From a virus: a stretch of 64,000 nt of DNA. The DNA lies in the IMG/VR virus record IMGVR_UViG_3300020183_000042, positions 20,736-84,735 of that record. The stretch is one strand, 5' to 3'. Below, piece after piece: positions 17,936-27,064 of this stretch (position 1 is the stretch's first letter; every line of letters begins with the position of its first letter). The position numbers and the translations under genes are program-made. Under the pieces are notes generated by a model, which was given only the letters and a program-made list of their open reading frames with translations, had not been told where the DNA came from and made no database searches.

Positions 17936-18163
17936 TCATATTTTTTTTATGTCATCTATAAACTTCTCCACAGAAATAATGTTCATCCATTCATATCTGT
18001 ATATTAGAAAATTATGGTAGTTTAATTCAATATCATTGATACGTATTGTTTTTTGAGATCCCTCTTTGATTATACCACACCCATAATCAGTATCGACAAC
18101 AAACATAGACAGATCGGTTCTGGTCGATTCATATTCTATAATACTTTCGAGGCTATCAAACAA
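17936..18163 (-). CDS. Hypothetical protein
   Basis: 75 aa, MFDSLESIIEYESTRTDLSM..., mildly acidic, no recognised motif. Overlaps the 3' end of the actin-like gene by 28 bp, so it is translationally coupled to it and might be a partner of the filament protein (inference). Confidence 0.55.
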   Translation of the reverse strand: MFDSLESIIEYESTRTDLSMFVVDTDYGCGIIKEGSQKTIRINDIELNYHNFLIYRYEWMNIISVEKFIDDIKKI

Positions 18164-19137
18164 CCCTTAGACACCGCATGTAATGGGTCGCTAGCGTGAG
18201 CAACCTCTTTAATTGGCAATGGAAAATTGTTTTCTTGTAGTTTTTGACTAAAGATTTCAATATATCCTTTTGCTTGAGATGTTCCTCCAGCAACCACAAT
18301 TTTAAGCGGACTTTTGAATTTGGGCAATGATTTATGATTGGTTAATGCAAAAGCTAGTTGTTTAGCCGTATAATCTATAAGTCTTTCATAATAAGCAGAT
18401 ACGGCGGATAACACATGATTATCATTGGGTTCACCGATTTTAAAATCGCCCCCCTCCTTCTCTGCCTGAACAACACTGTCTGGCTCTCCGGTTGCTACGG
18501 CGCTCATACGATCAATCCAGTCGCCGCTCTTGGTGGTACTAAAAACCACTGTTGGTTCGCCGTTAAGCATAACACAAACATTTGTCATACCAGCACCACA
18601 ACTAATAGCAACCCCGGTATAATCATCACCCTCTAATTCTGCATAACATAATGCTTCTGCCTCATTGATTGAGCGAGCATCATAACCACACTCTGCTAAT
18701 ACGGTTTTTACCACATCCTCATGATATCCCACATCAAAATCCTCATCTTCTTGGTCTACTGGTTGAGCAGGAACGCAGAACACTAACTTTTCTCCCGACT
18801 CTGATGCTGTTCCGACTACTTCTTTGAGAATAAAAGCGAGGATACGTTTTGCATCTTTTTCTTTTGCTGATACAACACCCCTATACATTGGGCGTTTTGC
18901 CGCATCGTTTCTTTCGACAGCTTTTTCTATAGCATCTTTACCAAGAATAATAAATGATCCGTCAGAATCTTTGATAAAAACCTTGCCAGACAAACCTTTC
19001 TCGATCATTTTTGTGGCTACTGGTGTGGTTGGTTTGATAATATAAAATGCGTCCCTAAAATCTTTGTATTGTATATTACCGTTAACTTCTTGTGATAATA
19101 CAATAAAACTTGTGCCTACATCTAAGCCACGACTCAT
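18136..19137 (-). CDS. Actin-like ATPase (ParM/MreB/Hsp70 fold)
   Basis: 333 aa. Phosphate 1 loop near the N-terminus (GLDVGTSFIVLSQ), YAELEGDDYTGVAISCGAGMTNVCVM as phosphate 2 (SCGAGMTN), IVVAGGTSQAKGYIEIF as the adenosine motif and VSKGCLIA at the C-terminus. This is the ASKHA arrangement of filament-forming or chaperone-like ATPases. In phages such proteins can position replicated DNA or organise virion assembly; the specific role here is not known. Confidence 0.8.
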   Translation of the reverse strand: MSRGLDVGTSFIVLSQEVNGNIQYKDFRDAFYIIKPTTPVATKMIEKGLSGKVFIKDSDGSFIILGKDAIEKAVERNDAAKRPMYRGVVSAKEKDAKRILAFILKEVVGTASESGEKLVFCVPAQPVDQEDEDFDVGYHEDVVKTVLAECGYDARSINEAEALCYAELEGDDYTGVAISCGAGMTNVCVMLNGEPTVVFSTTKSGDWIDRMSAVATGEPDSVVQAEKEGGDFKIGEPNDNHVLSAVSAYYERLIDYTAKQLAFALTNHKSLPKFKSPLKIVVAGGTSQAKGYIEIFSQKLQENNFPLPIKEVAHASDPLHAVSKGCLIASKVL

Positions 19138-19141
19138 AATA

Positions 19142-19468
19142 TTACCTCTTTAAGTTTTTAAGTTTATTTACGGAGTTGGAGATATTCTCTTCTGTTTGTT
19201 TTACATCTCCAAGATTATCGTATTTACGCTCCATTCCATCTGTTTTAATATCTACCACAAACCTTTTGTCATCAATAGATAGGTTGTTAACCACACGTTC
19301 TTTTTGGTCTTTTTGTTGTTTGAAAAATGATTGTGGACTATTATATACACCTTTTGAGGTAAAGACCCCTATAAAATAGCCAATAAGACCACAAATAAGA
19401 TTGAGTATTATTAGTATAGAAATTACTATAGCATCATTTGATAGAGACATTGGATAACCATTGTTCAT
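19142..19468 (-). CDS. Single-pass membrane protein
   Basis: 108 aa. One hydrophobic helix (VISILIILNLICGLIGYFIG, residues ~15-34) followed by a charged cytoplasmic tail with a coiled-coil-prone C-terminus (VNKLKNLKR). An alternative Met 7 start would reduce its 35-bp overlap with the thioredoxin-like gene. Directly upstream of the actin-like ATPase; a membrane anchor for it is conceivable. Confidence 0.65.
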   Translation of the reverse strand: MNNGYPMSLSNDAIVISILIILNLICGLIGYFIGVFTSKGVYNSPQSFFKQQKDQKERVVNNLSIDDKRFVVDIKTDGMERKYDNLGDVKQTEENISNSVNKLKNLKR

Positions 19469-19832
19469 ATTTTTTTCTTTCGTATCCTATTATAGAGGCT
19501 TTCTGTTTACCATCAACAATATATCTTGTATCTGGTAAACTCTTAATTTTATATTTATCTCTTAGTTCTTTTTCTTTAGTAATATCAATATAACATACAA
19601 TTTTACTATCTAATAAAGTGAGAAAATATCCATCGTCTATATCCTGTTTTAAGAGTCCACAAGCAGAACAAGATTTTGCACCAAATATAAGCACTATTGG
19701 TTGATCGGTGGATTCTGATAGTGATTCTGCTATGTGTAAATCATTTGCTACTGGAAAATCTGCGAATGATATTGGTATGGTAAGAGTTGATATAAAAATC
19801 ATCATGTATGTAGTAAATAATAACTTTTTCAT
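19434..19832 (-). CDS. Exported thioredoxin-like protein
   Basis: 132 aa. Signal peptide (KKLLFTTYMMIFISTLTIPISFA), then thioredoxin core: VLIFGAKSCSACGLLKQDID with a CSAC active site, YIDITKE, KIKSLPDTRYIV with the cis-Pro equivalent. DsbD-gamma/SoxW-like fold. Probably a periplasmic disulfide reductase or isomerase, which may serve the exported Cys-containing protease nearby (inference). Confidence 0.8.
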   Translation of the reverse strand: MKKLLFTTYMMIFISTLTIPISFADFPVANDLHIAESLSESTDQPIVLIFGAKSCSACGLLKQDIDDGYFLTLLDSKIVCYIDITKEKELRDKYKIKSLPDTRYIVDGKQKASIIGYERKKYEQWLSNVSIK

Positions 19833-19841
19833 AAAATCCCT

Positions 19842-20705
19842 TTAAGTTTGATTAGTTAATATATGTAATGGTTTATCAAAATAATGAAAATACATAGGAT
19901 CATATTCTGGATTCCATAGTCCTTCTTTTGATGTGTGTCCCCAAGGATCAAAAAATAACTCATGATTATTTACTGAACAACGGTATTCATTCCAATATTT
20001 TTTTATCATATATGCTGGTGAAGAATGATACCATGATATAAAACAAGATCTATTAAAATTTGCACCAATATAAGCATGATAGCTTTTTCTTGATATTTCG
20101 AAGATAAACAATCTATTATTTAGTGGTAAAACAGATTTGTATAATGAACTATCTAGATTTTCATAAACACCAGTTCCGCCCCCATCGTTTTCAGTAATAT
20201 TTTCTGGATGATCGAAATAATATAATAGAGCAACACTTCTACATAATTTATTAGTATTTGGTTGTAGATCCTGACTATCATCTTCGTATACACAATTAGG
20301 AGTCGCTATATCTGCATTCGTATTAGCAAATGAACATATTGATAAGTCTCTATGTATAAAACCACTTTTGGATGGGGCTTTATGTAAATGTATAGCCGGT
20401 GCGATGTATGGTGATGTAATTATATCAAACGTGTTTTCTACAAAACTTTTAAGAGTTTGAGATGCAAATAAATTAAATCCATTAATACATTCTTGTAATT
20501 CTAAACCCTTAATATATGCTTCATAATTACTACTATTTCTAGTTGTTTGATTATATGGTATAGTGTTTTGTATTAGAAATGAAAAATATGGAATAATCTG
20601 ATTGTATATATTATTTTTAAGTAGATTATCTATAATAATATGTTTATATGGCTTTGTATAACGCTTAACGTCCAGATTATCTGATATATGAGGATGATCT
20701 AGCAT
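19842..20705 (-). CDS. 2-oxoglutarate/Fe(II) oxygenase
   Basis: 287 aa. GFIHRDLSICSF gives the HxD iron motif, YYFDHPENITENDGGGTGVYE the conserved strand and loop, and FEISRKSYHAYIGANFNRSCFISWYH the distal His plus the Arg that binds 2-oxoglutarate. Prolyl-4-hydroxylase-like double-stranded beta-helix enzyme. Phage homologues are common in marine and large phages; substrate may be protein, nucleic acid or a sugar. Overlaps the epimerase by 29 bp. Confidence 0.82.
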   Translation of the reverse strand: MLDHPHISDNLDVKRYTKPYKHIIIDNLLKNNIYNQIIPYFSFLIQNTIPYNQTTRNSSNYEAYIKGLELQECINGFNLFASQTLKSFVENTFDIITSPYIAPAIHLHKAPSKSGFIHRDLSICSFANTNADIATPNCVYEDDSQDLQPNTNKLCRSVALLYYFDHPENITENDGGGTGVYENLDSSLYKSVLPLNNRLFIFEISRKSYHAYIGANFNRSCFISWYHSSPAYMIKKYWNEYRCSVNNHELFFDPWGHTSKEGLWNPEYDPMYFHYFDKPLHILTNQT

Positions 20706-21330
20706 TTTTTACAGTTTCAATGGTATCGTGATAAAATGTTATGCTTCTTATAGAAGTATCAAAATTAATATTTTCCAATAGACATTTAGAAAAATTTCTT
20801 ACATGAGAATGAAAATGGTCGGGATATACTCTCTGATTGTTGTGTTTCCAATATATAATATTGTTTTCCTCATAAAATCTATTGGTATAGTCATTGCTTC
20901 CATATAATACACATGGCCTAAATATAAGTACGTTTTTTATATTTGTAGAGATAATTAAATTTTCGATCTCTTTTTTATTTTGACCATATGCCCATAGTGG
21001 ATCATTAATTTCAAAACCACCAAATACTGCTAAAGTAGAAATAAAAATATATCTATGAAAAGATACAGTTTGTATAATGTTTAGGAAATGATTAATATTA
21101 TAGCAAGAGAAATCTATGATTGTGTCGTAGTGTTTATTTCTTAATAACTGACATTTATTTATATCTTCTCTATCTAGATTAATCCAATTTAAATAAGGAA
21201 ATAGATTCTTATTTGTTAAACCCCTATTAGCGAGATCTGGATAAATATTATTCTCAATACATAATTCTACAAAATCTCTACCAACCATCTGTGTGCCGCC
21301 AAGAACTAGCATATGTTTATCATTTTCCAT
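20677..21330 (-). CDS. NAD-dependent epimerase/dehydratase-like protein
   Basis: 217 aa. HMLVLGGTQMVGRDFVELCI (GxxxxxG NAD site) then DFSCYN, YIFISTLAVFG, WAYGQNKKEIE (YxxxK) and FRPCVLYG. Shortened relative to full epimerases; the substrate-binding lobe is reduced. Start chosen at the ATG with AGGACACACTA upstream. Isolated from the main glycan operon by 4 kb but may work with it. Confidence 0.7.
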   Translation of the reverse strand: MENDKHMLVLGGTQMVGRDFVELCIENNIYPDLANRGLTNKNLFPYLNWINLDREDINKCQLLRNKHYDTIIDFSCYNINHFLNIIQTVSFHRYIFISTLAVFGGFEINDPLWAYGQNKKEIENLIISTNIKNVLIFRPCVLYGSNDYTNRFYEENNIIYWKHNNQRVYPDHFHSHVRNFSKCLLENINFDTSIRSITFYHDTIETVKNARSSSYIR

Positions 21331-22219
21331 TAGTGTGTCCTAATACCCTACCTTTCTGAGTTCTTAATACAAAACCCATACGAATAAGATATGGTTCTAT
21401 ACTATTCTCTATCGTTTCTAGTGCTATTCCAGTTACAGATGATATAGACTTTAATCCGAGTGGATTGCCCCTATTCTTCTTTAGTACATCCAAGTATATT
21501 CTATCATAGGCATCCAGACCATTTTTATCAATACCTTGAAGATTGAAAATATCGTCTACAGATGAATGTTTACCAGTACATGAAATATAGTTCTGATACC
21601 ATTGTAATCTAGCATTTAAAATACGAGGAGTTCCTTTACTCCTTTGTGCTATTTCTAATAAATCAGAATCACTTATCATTAGTCCGAGCTTTTGGGCGTT
21701 CAATCCTGCTAGTTTGGCTAACTCATCGTAACTATAAAAACTCAAATGTTCCTTGATAGTAAATCGGTCATAGAATGGTTGACTAAGACTACCACCACTA
21801 GTTGTTGCTCCTACTAGAGTAAATGCTGCGACTTCTATTTCCTCTGGTTCTTTGTCCATAACTATACTAAACCTGAAATCCTCCATCACAGGATAGAGAA
21901 ATTCTTCAACCAGTTTGGGTAGTCTATGGATTTCATCTATAAAAAATACTGATCGTTTGGTCATCCTAAACATATAGGGCAAAATTGCTTTTACACTTCT
22001 AAGATTAGCAGCGTTTGCCGTATACAGATTGACCTCCATTTCGGAGGCTATAGCACCCGCCAGGGTTGTCTTACCAAGGCCAGGAGGGCCGTCTATTAAA
22101 ACATGAGGGAGGATGCTGTCGTTTTTTTTACAGCCCGCTGTGCTTATCTTTAACCGGCTAATTACATCGTTCTGACCAATAATTTCATCAAAACAAACTG
22201 GACGTTTTACCAATGTCAT
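21320..22219 (-). CDS. ruvB: RuvB-like Holliday-junction branch-migration ATPase
   Basis: 299 aa from MTLVKRPVCFDEIIGQ, the ATG following GGAGAATACG. VLIDGPPGLGKTTLAG (Walker A), RSVFFIDEIHRLPKLVEEFLYPVMEDF (Walker B and RuvB signature), LVGATTSGGSLSQPFYDRF (sensor 1 and Arg finger), C-terminal winged helix (SVTGIALETIENSIEPYLIRMGFV). Matches bacterial RuvB over its length (usual 330-350). No RuvA or RuvC is seen in the window. Likely drives branch migration in phage recombination. Confidence 0.9.
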   Translation of the reverse strand: MTLVKRPVCFDEIIGQNDVISRLKISTAGCKKNDSILPHVLIDGPPGLGKTTLAGAIASEMEVNLYTANAANLRSVKAILPYMFRMTKRSVFFIDEIHRLPKLVEEFLYPVMEDFRFSIVMDKEPEEIEVAAFTLVGATTSGGSLSQPFYDRFTIKEHLSFYSYDELAKLAGLNAQKLGLMISDSDLLEIAQRSKGTPRILNARLQWYQNYISCTGKHSSVDDIFNLQGIDKNGLDAYDRIYLDVLKKNRGNPLGLKSISSVTGIALETIENSIEPYLIRMGFVLRTQKGRVLGHTNGK

Positions 22220-22231
22220 CGTATTCTCCAA

Positions 22232-22630
22232 TTAGTCACTTTTATCTTTTACCCAAAACACAAAATCATTTGACTTTTCATCATAAGCCATATCAACAAG
22301 ACCCTTTTTTACTAGGCCGTTAAGAATATTACTAACCATTCGGCTATTTATTTTTTCCAGAACATCAGTAAATATTTTCTCGTTTAGAGTGTATCTGATT
22401 CGCTTCTTGTTTTTGCTGACCTGTATCTTAACAGACTCTTTCACGATAAGCAAACACTCTTGGTGAGATATTATCTTATCAAATTCTGCTTGTTCACTTT
22501 GCTTAACAGTATCTATAAGAAAATCTAATTCATCTGATTGATCCCTTGCTCCAAAATTATTAAAGATTATAGCCCTAACTCTGTCTGTGAATTCACCTAT
22601 ATCGTTAATAATAAACCATTCTTCTTCCAT
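22232..22630 (-). CDS. Hypothetical protein, VFWxKDK-tail family
   Basis: 132 aa. Winged-helix-like C-terminus ILNGLVKKGLVDMAY followed by DFVFWVKDK. The same ending (VGLAKLAGQDLIECAW...DMVFWAKDK) occurs in the protein at 35961-36383, so the two are paralogues or share a domain. Possibly a small DNA-binding protein. Good AGGAG leader; 12 bp upstream of ruvB. Confidence 0.65.
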   Translation of the reverse strand: MEEEWFIINDIGEFTDRVRAIIFNNFGARDQSDELDFLIDTVKQSEQAEFDKIISHQECLLIVKESVKIQVSKNKKRIRYTLNEKIFTDVLEKINSRMVSNILNGLVKKGLVDMAYDEKSNDFVFWVKDKSD

Positions 22631-22639
22631 TTTCTACTC

Positions 22640-23017
22640 CTAGTTTAAGATATCAAATAAGCCTTTGTAATATCTGGGCTGTTGTATAAAATGAGAAGCA
22701 TTGGCTTGTATGTGTTGTTTATATTCGTTATGGATAGGATCATAAATAAAATACTTACTTTTCCATATACCTTCACCATAATAATTGGATCCCAAATACT
22801 GGAACTTTTTAGGGTTCGCAGTATTGGGATTCCAACTATTCACAGGAAACTCAACCGACGGAAAACTATTGATATTATTTATGATATCCGTCATCCATTC
22901 TGAGAACGGAGAATCATGTCCAACATCAAATGTAAAATACCATTTGTACGGATTAACATTATTATCATAATCATGATCATCATTGTATCCATCATCTTCA
23001 TCATCTTCATCGTTCAT
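22640..23017 (-). CDS. Hypothetical protein with acidic N-terminus
   Basis: 125 aa; residues 1-20 are nearly all Asp/Glu/Tyr/Asn, followed by an aromatic-rich domain (NPYKWYFTFDVGHDS, QYLGSNYYGEGIWKSKYFIYD). No known family. Acidic tails also end the neighbouring rIIB-like protein. Confidence 0.6.
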   Translation of the reverse strand: MNDEDDEDDGYNDDHDYDNNVNPYKWYFTFDVGHDSPFSEWMTDIINNINSFPSVEFPVNSWNPNTANPKKFQYLGSNYYGEGIWKSKYFIYDPIHNEYKQHIQANASHFIQQPRYYKGLFDILN

Positions 23018-23024
23018 TGTTGTG

Positions 23025-23114
23025 CTATACGCAAAGTGTTATGTCAGCAATATTTTGTGGATGAACATATCCTTCTGTAGTAATAAATACATCAGAATAA
23101 ATTGATTGTTTCAT
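23025..23114 (-). CDS. Tiny hypothetical protein
   Basis: 29 aa, MKQSIYSDVFITTEGYVHPQ... with a strong leader AGGAGTAATAATA before the ATG. No motif recognised. Confidence 0.5.
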   Translation of the reverse strand: MKQSIYSDVFITTEGYVHPQNIADITLCV

Positions 23115-23142
23115 TATTATTACTCCTAATATAGAAAATAAA

Positions 23143-23227
23143 AAGGGAGTTGGGGGATCGAACCCCAAGAGATTCTGATGATCTTAATAAGACAATCTTT
23201 GAATCTGCTAGTCCCAGACTACTCCAT
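23143..23227 (-). tRNA. Degenerate type-II-length tRNA-like gene
   Basis: An intact T arm (GGGG-TTCGATC-CCCC) and an acceptor stem with 6 of 7 pairs are visible on the minus strand, giving an 85-nt gene like Leu/Ser/Tyr tRNAs. A D-like hairpin (TCTG/CAGA) is present, but no normal 5-bp anticodon stem with a 7-nt loop can be drawn; CAA and UGU are weak candidates. It may be a decayed tRNA or a tRNA-like end of an mRNA. Confidence 0.5.
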
Positions 23228-23234
23228 TAATTAA

Positions 23235-24101
23235 TCAGCCAGGATAAGAGTTGTCGTACTCATCCTCATCATCTTCATAATCTTCGTCGTCCTCGTCATC
23301 AAACTGATCCCAGTAATCATCGCGGATATCATAATCCTCGTCATCATCCTCGTACTCGTCCTCGGAAAAATTAGCCGAGTAAAGAGGCTTGAGAAGTTCG
23401 CCTTGATACTCTCCAACAACTTCGTATTGGCAAGTGCGAAGTTTCTCACAATTACAATCACTAGGAACACTCACAACATCACGCGGATTAATCTTAACGA
23501 TCACAATACGATCATGTGCTTCCACAGACCCATAACCAGCAACATAGTTTAATGCTCCAGCATGAAGTCCATTTGAACAACCGCGACCACGATCATCATC
23601 AACCTTGGCTCTTTGCATCTTGCAAATCTTGCCAACACTATTATCAAACGTACCACGATACTTATCCATATAATCACTTCTCACAGCCTTGTAGGCAAGG
23701 AAATGACCATCCTCAGTAATGGGCAGATGCTCATGCTCAAGGAAATCATAGAGTTCCTTTTGACTCTGCATACTAGGATTCTCCATAAGATTGTTGAGGA
23801 AATTAACAAGAGGCTGGAAAGGCAGACCCTTGCTTATAAACTCAAGAATACGCTTGCTGATGCTGCCGTGAACTTCCTCACCCTCATACATCACCTTGCC
23901 ATTCTTAATCTCAACCATACCATCGCTAAAACTGGATACGGCTTTTTCCACATCCACAATATCCAAGAGTTCATCGGCAGTTGCGGTTGGCAACGCTTCA
24001 AGAATCATCTTGTAATTAATATGATCCGGCAAAACCTGATAGGTTCTATTGTTAAGAACCAGAGTCAAATTACCATCAACCCACATAAACGGAACGCTCA
24101 T
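23235..24101 (-). CDS. rIIB: rIIB-like protein
   Basis: 288 aa. Residues ~110-230 (NFLNNLMENPSMQSQKELYD, LPITEDGHFLAYKAVRSDYM, RGCSNGLHAGALNYVAGYG, VVSVPSDCNCEKLRTCQYEV) match the conserved domain of T4-like rIIB proteins. The last ~55 residues are an acidic Asp/Glu/Tyr tail. rIIA/rIIB are membrane-associated proteins that protect against exclusion in T4; the biochemical role is unresolved. It follows rIIA directly, as in T4-like phages. Confidence 0.85.
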   Translation of the reverse strand: MSVPFMWVDGNLTLVLNNRTYQVLPDHINYKMILEALPTATADELLDIVDVEKAVSSFSDGMVEIKNGKVMYEGEEVHGSISKRILEFISKGLPFQPLVNFLNNLMENPSMQSQKELYDFLEHEHLPITEDGHFLAYKAVRSDYMDKYRGTFDNSVGKICKMQRAKVDDDRGRGCSNGLHAGALNYVAGYGSVEAHDRIVIVKINPRDVVSVPSDCNCEKLRTCQYEVVGEYQGELLKPLYSANFSEDEYEDDDEDYDIRDDYWDQFDDEDDEDYEDDEDEYDNSYPG

Positions 24102-24128
24102 TATTTTTCTCCTTGTTTACCTGTGAAA

Positions 24129-26762
24129 TTAACCAAAAACTTTACTAATTTGATCCCTAAACAAATCAACCTTATCTAACGTAACAAACCAACTAGATAA
24201 TCTTCTCCAACTTTGACGGTTATCAAATTGATTGAGAGGATCAGTATCTCTGAGATTTCTCAAATTACCATCAACCATGTTGGCACACATAATATACTTG
24301 AGCAGCGGGTTGCTGTCAAGTGTTGTCTTAATTGTTTTTCTTAGATCGCTAATGGGTGATAGAGTATGCTTTTTGTCTCTATCATTCTTAGTGGAAATAA
24401 GTTTCTTATATGTGTCCGAAGTATTCGGATACCAACTCTCTAAAAGACTCTTCATTGAGTTAAAGAGTAAGTTAGTATTCTTGATCTTCTTTACATCTAA
24501 GCCATTAATACCAATAGCATCAAGCAACTTGGCAATATGAGCATAGTAGTCTGTTTGCTTAAATCTTTTTAGATCATATCCATTACGATGAATAGTATCG
24601 GCAAAAAACTCCATTACAATCAGACTATCAATAGTGTTTACTAGAGTTTTGTCCGAGACATATTCTTTATAGTCCAGACCGAATATGTTCAGAATATGGT
24701 ATATAAACTGTCTATCAATATAGCCTTCGTTATAATCATGATTCATCTTGTCATCAGTGTTGTATTCTTTCTTACAGAATTCGATCACACTATTAATATC
24801 ACGCACATCACTAAACTGCGAGGAATCAATAGTCTTGAGTCGATCTTTGAACCAAGAGTTAAAATCAATTAGGTTGTACCCGTCCTTAATTAAACGATCC
24901 ACACTAGACTGTTTGATAGCATAGATATTTTCTCCACCAAACACAGAGTTATCCGTAATAATCTTATCCCAACGCTTAATACCTGCTATCTCTGGATAAT
25001 TTTCAATAGACGCATATCGTAGAATAGGAATATAAACGATAGTATCAGCATCCTCCAAATCATCCAAACGACTAGCACTAAGACTTCTCATATGAGAAGC
25101 ATCATTGTAGCCATAATTCAATGTTGTGGTATCTTGTGCATCTCCGTAAACCAGAAAAATATCTTGGTCACTAACGCTACCCTTGCTACCTTTACTTGCT
25201 CTAGTTTTTGGAGTTGACTTAATTAGATCACGATGATCCGAAACATTAAGAATATTAGACTCTCCAACATCCTTGACTAGTGCTTTAAAACCATTGGTCA
25301 CATCCTTATGATCTGTGGTATTAACCAACAGATAAGCAAAACAATCATTCTGATTGCAATACTTGGTAACAATCTTTTTGGCTGTTTCCGCAGCACTCAT
25401 ATCACACCAGAAAAACTTCATTGAATTAATCTTTTTCTGATGATTCCAATAGTATTGACCCTTGCCGGTTAGAGTTTCGTGATGAATCTTATCTGTAAGA
25501 TAAATCAGGCGTCGAGAACGATAACCCGCTGTTCTATAATTGAACACATAAAGGTTCTCATCCTTCTTGAGTTTATATTCCAAATCCTCACCAGAATTAA
25601 TAGGATGATCTTTACCATCACTATCTTTCCACGATGCTCCAACACCCCATCCACCAGCAAGATCATTCATCTGATAATAAGTCTGGATTGCTTCTACCTT
25701 GGTTTTGGCAGTAGCAATCTTGTCACTAAAATTCTGCTTCAACTCCACGAAAATATCTTGGGTCTTTTCACGCAGAGTTTTAACAACAGCCTTGGTATAC
25801 TGCAAACCTTCACGGCTAACATCCATTTCAAGTTCGCCAATACCAAAATCCAGTTCCAGATAAAGACCCTGACCAATAATTTCGCCAACAAAAGTCTTCC
25901 AAGATGCAATATCGGCCTTGTTAAAGGCTCTATTCCATTTGGCGATATGGTCTGGAGTCTCAGTCTTTTCTTCTCCTATAAGGTGAGAAACCTCAACAGG
26001 GTAGGCGATATTGCCCATCAAGGCAACAACCCCGCTTTGAATACGATAATCATTATTGGGAAACTTCATGTGATCATTATTGAGTCGGCAAACTCTCCAG
26101 CCTTCTCCATCAATCACCACGTTACGCTGACTATATTCCTTAGTAAAATCCCAATGAACTCCACCCTCAATAATGGGCTTCATTCTAAAATAATGAAAGA
26201 CCCTAACAGCCTTCTGACTAAACTCTTGGAAATCATATTGCTTAACAGCAAAACTAATCTCAAGACCATTAGGCTCATTAGTTTCTGTGCTATGAATAAG
26301 ATTCAGAGTAGGAACACCAGCATCATCAATAGCCGCAATATAAGTATATTGAGTACCATTAAAATAAGAAGTAGTTGTGAAACTCTTAGTATAAGCAAAC
26401 GGACTCTTTGAGCCTAGACCAAGACAACCAACAAAATCATTGCTATCATTCTTATTACTAGCACCATAGGTGGTGTAAAGATGTTCCATATCTTTTTGAC
26501 TAAGACCAGTGCCGTAATCTCGCACACTAAAATTAGGATTAGCGGCCGTAGGCAACGTCACCTTAAAAGGATTCTTATTGCCAGCACTAATATGAGAGTC
26601 ATAGGCATTGGTCGCAAGTTCACGAATGACTGCCATTACCTTGTCGGAATAAAGAGAGTCCGACAAGATTTTAAACATTTTGCTCGTTTGAGCAATAGTA
26701 AATTGATTAGCACTACTAATACCAGCACTATGAACTTCAACAGTTCGATCCGCAAGTTTCAT
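24129..26762 (-). CDS. rIIA: rIIA-like GHKL ATPase
   Basis: 877 aa from MKLADRTVEVHSAG, the ATG after GGAGAATACAA; longer frames run into the promoter. GHKL (Hsp90-type) ATPase motifs: VIRELATNAYDSHISAG (N-box), FSVRDYGTGLSQKDM (DxGxG), GCLGLGSKSPFAY (G2 box). Length and arrangement match T4 rIIA (about 725) with extra C-terminal sequence. Expressed from the strong promoter just upstream and cotranscribed with rIIB. Confidence 0.88.
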   Translation of the reverse strand: MKLADRTVEVHSAGISSANQFTIAQTSKMFKILSDSLYSDKVMAVIRELATNAYDSHISAGNKNPFKVTLPTAANPNFSVRDYGTGLSQKDMEHLYTTYGASNKNDSNDFVGCLGLGSKSPFAYTKSFTTTSYFNGTQYTYIAAIDDAGVPTLNLIHSTETNEPNGLEISFAVKQYDFQEFSQKAVRVFHYFRMKPIIEGGVHWDFTKEYSQRNVVIDGEGWRVCRLNNDHMKFPNNDYRIQSGVVALMGNIAYPVEVSHLIGEEKTETPDHIAKWNRAFNKADIASWKTFVGEIIGQGLYLELDFGIGELEMDVSREGLQYTKAVVKTLREKTQDIFVELKQNFSDKIATAKTKVEAIQTYYQMNDLAGGWGVGASWKDSDGKDHPINSGEDLEYKLKKDENLYVFNYRTAGYRSRRLIYLTDKIHHETLTGKGQYYWNHQKKINSMKFFWCDMSAAETAKKIVTKYCNQNDCFAYLLVNTTDHKDVTNGFKALVKDVGESNILNVSDHRDLIKSTPKTRASKGSKGSVSDQDIFLVYGDAQDTTTLNYGYNDASHMRSLSASRLDDLEDADTIVYIPILRYASIENYPEIAGIKRWDKIITDNSVFGGENIYAIKQSSVDRLIKDGYNLIDFNSWFKDRLKTIDSSQFSDVRDINSVIEFCKKEYNTDDKMNHDYNEGYIDRQFIYHILNIFGLDYKEYVSDKTLVNTIDSLIVMEFFADTIHRNGYDLKRFKQTDYYAHIAKLLDAIGINGLDVKKIKNTNLLFNSMKSLLESWYPNTSDTYKKLISTKNDRDKKHTLSPISDLRKTIKTTLDSNPLLKYIMCANMVDGNLRNLRDTDPLNQFDNRQSWRRLSSWFVTLDKVDLFRDQISKVFG

Positions 26763-26794
26763 TTGTATTCTCCAAGGTTTCCTGTGATGCTCGT

Positions 26795-26822
26795 AGTATA
26801 CATCGTCATTCCGCGTTGTCAA
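26795..26822 (-). promoter_or_regulatory. Promoter of rIIA-rIIB
   Basis: TTGACA, 16 bp, TATACT, placed 32 bp before the rIIA ATG. It overlaps the 3' end of the small membrane-protein gene upstream. Confidence 0.8.
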
Positions 26823-27064
26823 CCTTGATTTTTCTTTTGATTCACTCGTTGAATACTGATGTAACCAAAATAGATTGGTATTAATCCTATATACCATACT
26901 GGTAAGGCTAGAGAAGCAAACCAAAGTCCACTAACGATTGATAGTGCTGATAATATATAAACTATAAAAGATGGAAAATTTAACCTTGAGGTTAAGTATG
27001 CTAGCGGTCCAATCAAAATAGTTACTAAAACTATTAACGATGCTGCTAACGCTAAACTAGCCAT
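26819..27064 (-). CDS. Two-helix membrane protein
   Basis: 81 aa with two hydrophobic segments (LALAASLIVLVTILIGPLAY and FIVYILSALSIVSGLWFASL) plus a third shorter one, basic C-terminus QRVNQKKNQG. Function unknown. The stop codon overlaps the rIIA promoter -35. Confidence 0.65.
   Translation of the reverse strand: MASLALAASLIVLVTILIGPLAYLTSRLNFPSFIVYILSALSIVSGLWFASLALPVWYIGLIPIYFGYISIQRVNQKKNQG

Noticed and set aside
25479-26411. Plus-strand 310-aa protein opposite rIIA
   Set aside because: It mirrors a conserved GHKL gene and has low-complexity Ile/Leu/Asn content with no SD.
24129-26924. rIIA starting at 26924
   Set aside because: That extension crosses the promoter and lacks an SD; 26762 has a strong SD and begins at the conserved domain.
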